Origin: Gonatopus flavifemur
Lineage: Eukaryota > Arthropoda > Insecta > Hymenoptera > Dryinidae
Assembly (NCBI GenBank): GCA_018340375.1
Contig: JAFFJZ010000003.1
Location: forward strand, 3,968,001 to 4,032,000
Length of the DNA stretch: 64,000 nt
Direction of reading: 5' to 3'
This document shows positions 63,137 through 64,000 of this stretch, piece after piece; the first letter of the stretch is position 1; each line of letters opens with the position of its first letter. The notes under the pieces are model-generated. The model saw nothing but the letters and a program-made list of their open reading frames with translations. It made no database searches and was not told the origin of the DNA. The position numbers and the translations under genes are program-made.

Positions 63137-64000
63137 CCACGGGTGAGGTTCTCTCCTTTTTTTTATTTCTCCGAGAGAGAGAGAGGAGTGGTATCCGACT
63201 CATCAGCGATTCTTCTGCTATACACTCGATAGCTTCACATAGAGGTGGTTGCGTAGAAAAGCCCAACGGACCTTCGAGATTCACGAAACCCGAGGCCAAC
63301 ATCAGTCTGATTTATATTAAGGCCCGCCTCAATCTCTTTGCCGGTCTTATTTGTTATACAGCAAACCTCGAGAACCAAAAAGGTGTCTCTCGAGTTACGA
63401 GAGAGAGAGAGAGGAATCCCTGGCGGCCAAAGTAGTGGCGTTCGATTTACAGAACACGAAATTAAGCCAAGTCGAAGGTTGCGAAATCGTGCTGGCGAGT
63501 TTTTTAACTCGTTCGAAGGTGGGAATGAAATGTCCTGCAAGAGCGGGGTGAAGTGGGGGGGGGGGGGGTAGGTGGGTCACAGGTTCGACTCGTGTTACAA
63601 GGATGGACGAGCAAGGATCAGATTGATGGTGGGAGGAGGGAATGTGTAACCATCACGGGACAAACAAACGACTCACCGAATCTTGGCGCTGCTCGTCGTT
63701 CGATGTTGGCGGTGGTAGTCAACATGGCGGTAACAGCAGTAGTAGTGGAGTAGAGATGTATGAAATGAAGGGGGTTGCTTCTAGGGTTGGCTTTGACCCG
63801 CCAATTCAGCATCACCCATACGAGCACTCAACCGCAAATCGAGTTCCAGCCGTAGGGCGGAATAAAATCGAGTAGTACTCTCTACTACTTACCTCTATCT
63901 CACCGTCCTCTCTCGATTCTTGGATTCACATACCGGAGACGGTAGTAAGACATTACTCGCGAGGGACACGTTTATTCGACGTCCTGGGAGGGAGTGGATA
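63137..64000. other. GC-richer right edge, possible exon or promoter flank
   Basis: GC and CpG rise from about 63200 to the end. The plus strand is open without a start codon from 63137 to 63433 (99 codons, including Arg-Glu runs from two (GA)n tracts), with a donor-like AAAAG then GTGTCT near 63381. The minus strand is open from 63540 to 63235 over the same bases. Further right are a G14 run (63555-63568) and GGTGG-rich sequence. I see no Ig or other domain. Confidence 0.3.

Noticed and set aside
63575..63600. GGTTCGACTC resembling a tRNA B box
   Set aside because: T-stem does not pair well and no A box, anticodon arm or acceptor stem at the correct distance.
1..64000. CRISPR arrays, rRNA, operons
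   Set aside because: No regularly spaced direct repeats, no rRNA-like conserved blocks; gene structure is eukaryotic.

Overview
The window is AT-rich, CpG-tolerant animal DNA with very low coding density. Signs are (AG), (AT) and (CAG) microsatellites, several short terminal-inverted-repeat elements, and GT-AG introns from about 150 nt to more than 17 kb. The one confidently identified gene belongs to the arthropod DIP family (Dpr-interacting proteins, immunoglobulin superfamily). Base composition, unsuppressed CpG and the DIP sequence together suggest an insect, probably a hymenopteran; that placement is inference.

Layout. 1-39 kb: mostly non-coding DNA that lies upstream of, or inside a 5' intron of, the DIP gene. 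It holds two related inverted-repeat elements (7.2 and 25.2 kb), a TA-flanked mariner-type MITE (21.5 kb), a fold-back element (25.8 kb), one copy of a dispersed repeat (12.7 kb) and several GC-richer islands with exon-like signals (20.1-20.7, 27.5-27.8, 29.7-29.9, 31.1-32.1, 37.5-38.1 kb). At 31.26-31.60 kb the minus strand carries a compact two-exon gene for a predicted 61-residue protein. It ends in C-x2-C-x6-C-x2-C and is followed by AATAAA; I recognise no family, and it is the best candidate here for something undescribed.

39.25-57.07 kb: two plus-strand exons that together encode the first Ig domain of the DIP protein. They are split by a 17.5 kb phase-0 intron that falls between the first Cys and the core Trp. 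The intron holds a second copy of the 12.7 kb repeat, a long-inverted-repeat element (55.0-55.7 kb), a GC-richer island (43.3 kb) and a 92-codon open frame that looks secreted (42.1 kb).

57-64 kb: DIP sequence continues past a good donor, but I found no exon for the second Ig domain, so it must lie beyond the window or be unrecognisable. A possible signal-peptide exon with a consensus donor sits at 60.29 kb. The last 0.8 kb is GC-richer and may be the flank of another exon or promoter.

Functionally only the DIP fragment can be interpreted: a secreted or GPI-anchored neuronal cell-surface receptor of the Dpr-DIP interactome. Most other open frames are at the length expected by chance in DNA of this composition and are not listed.
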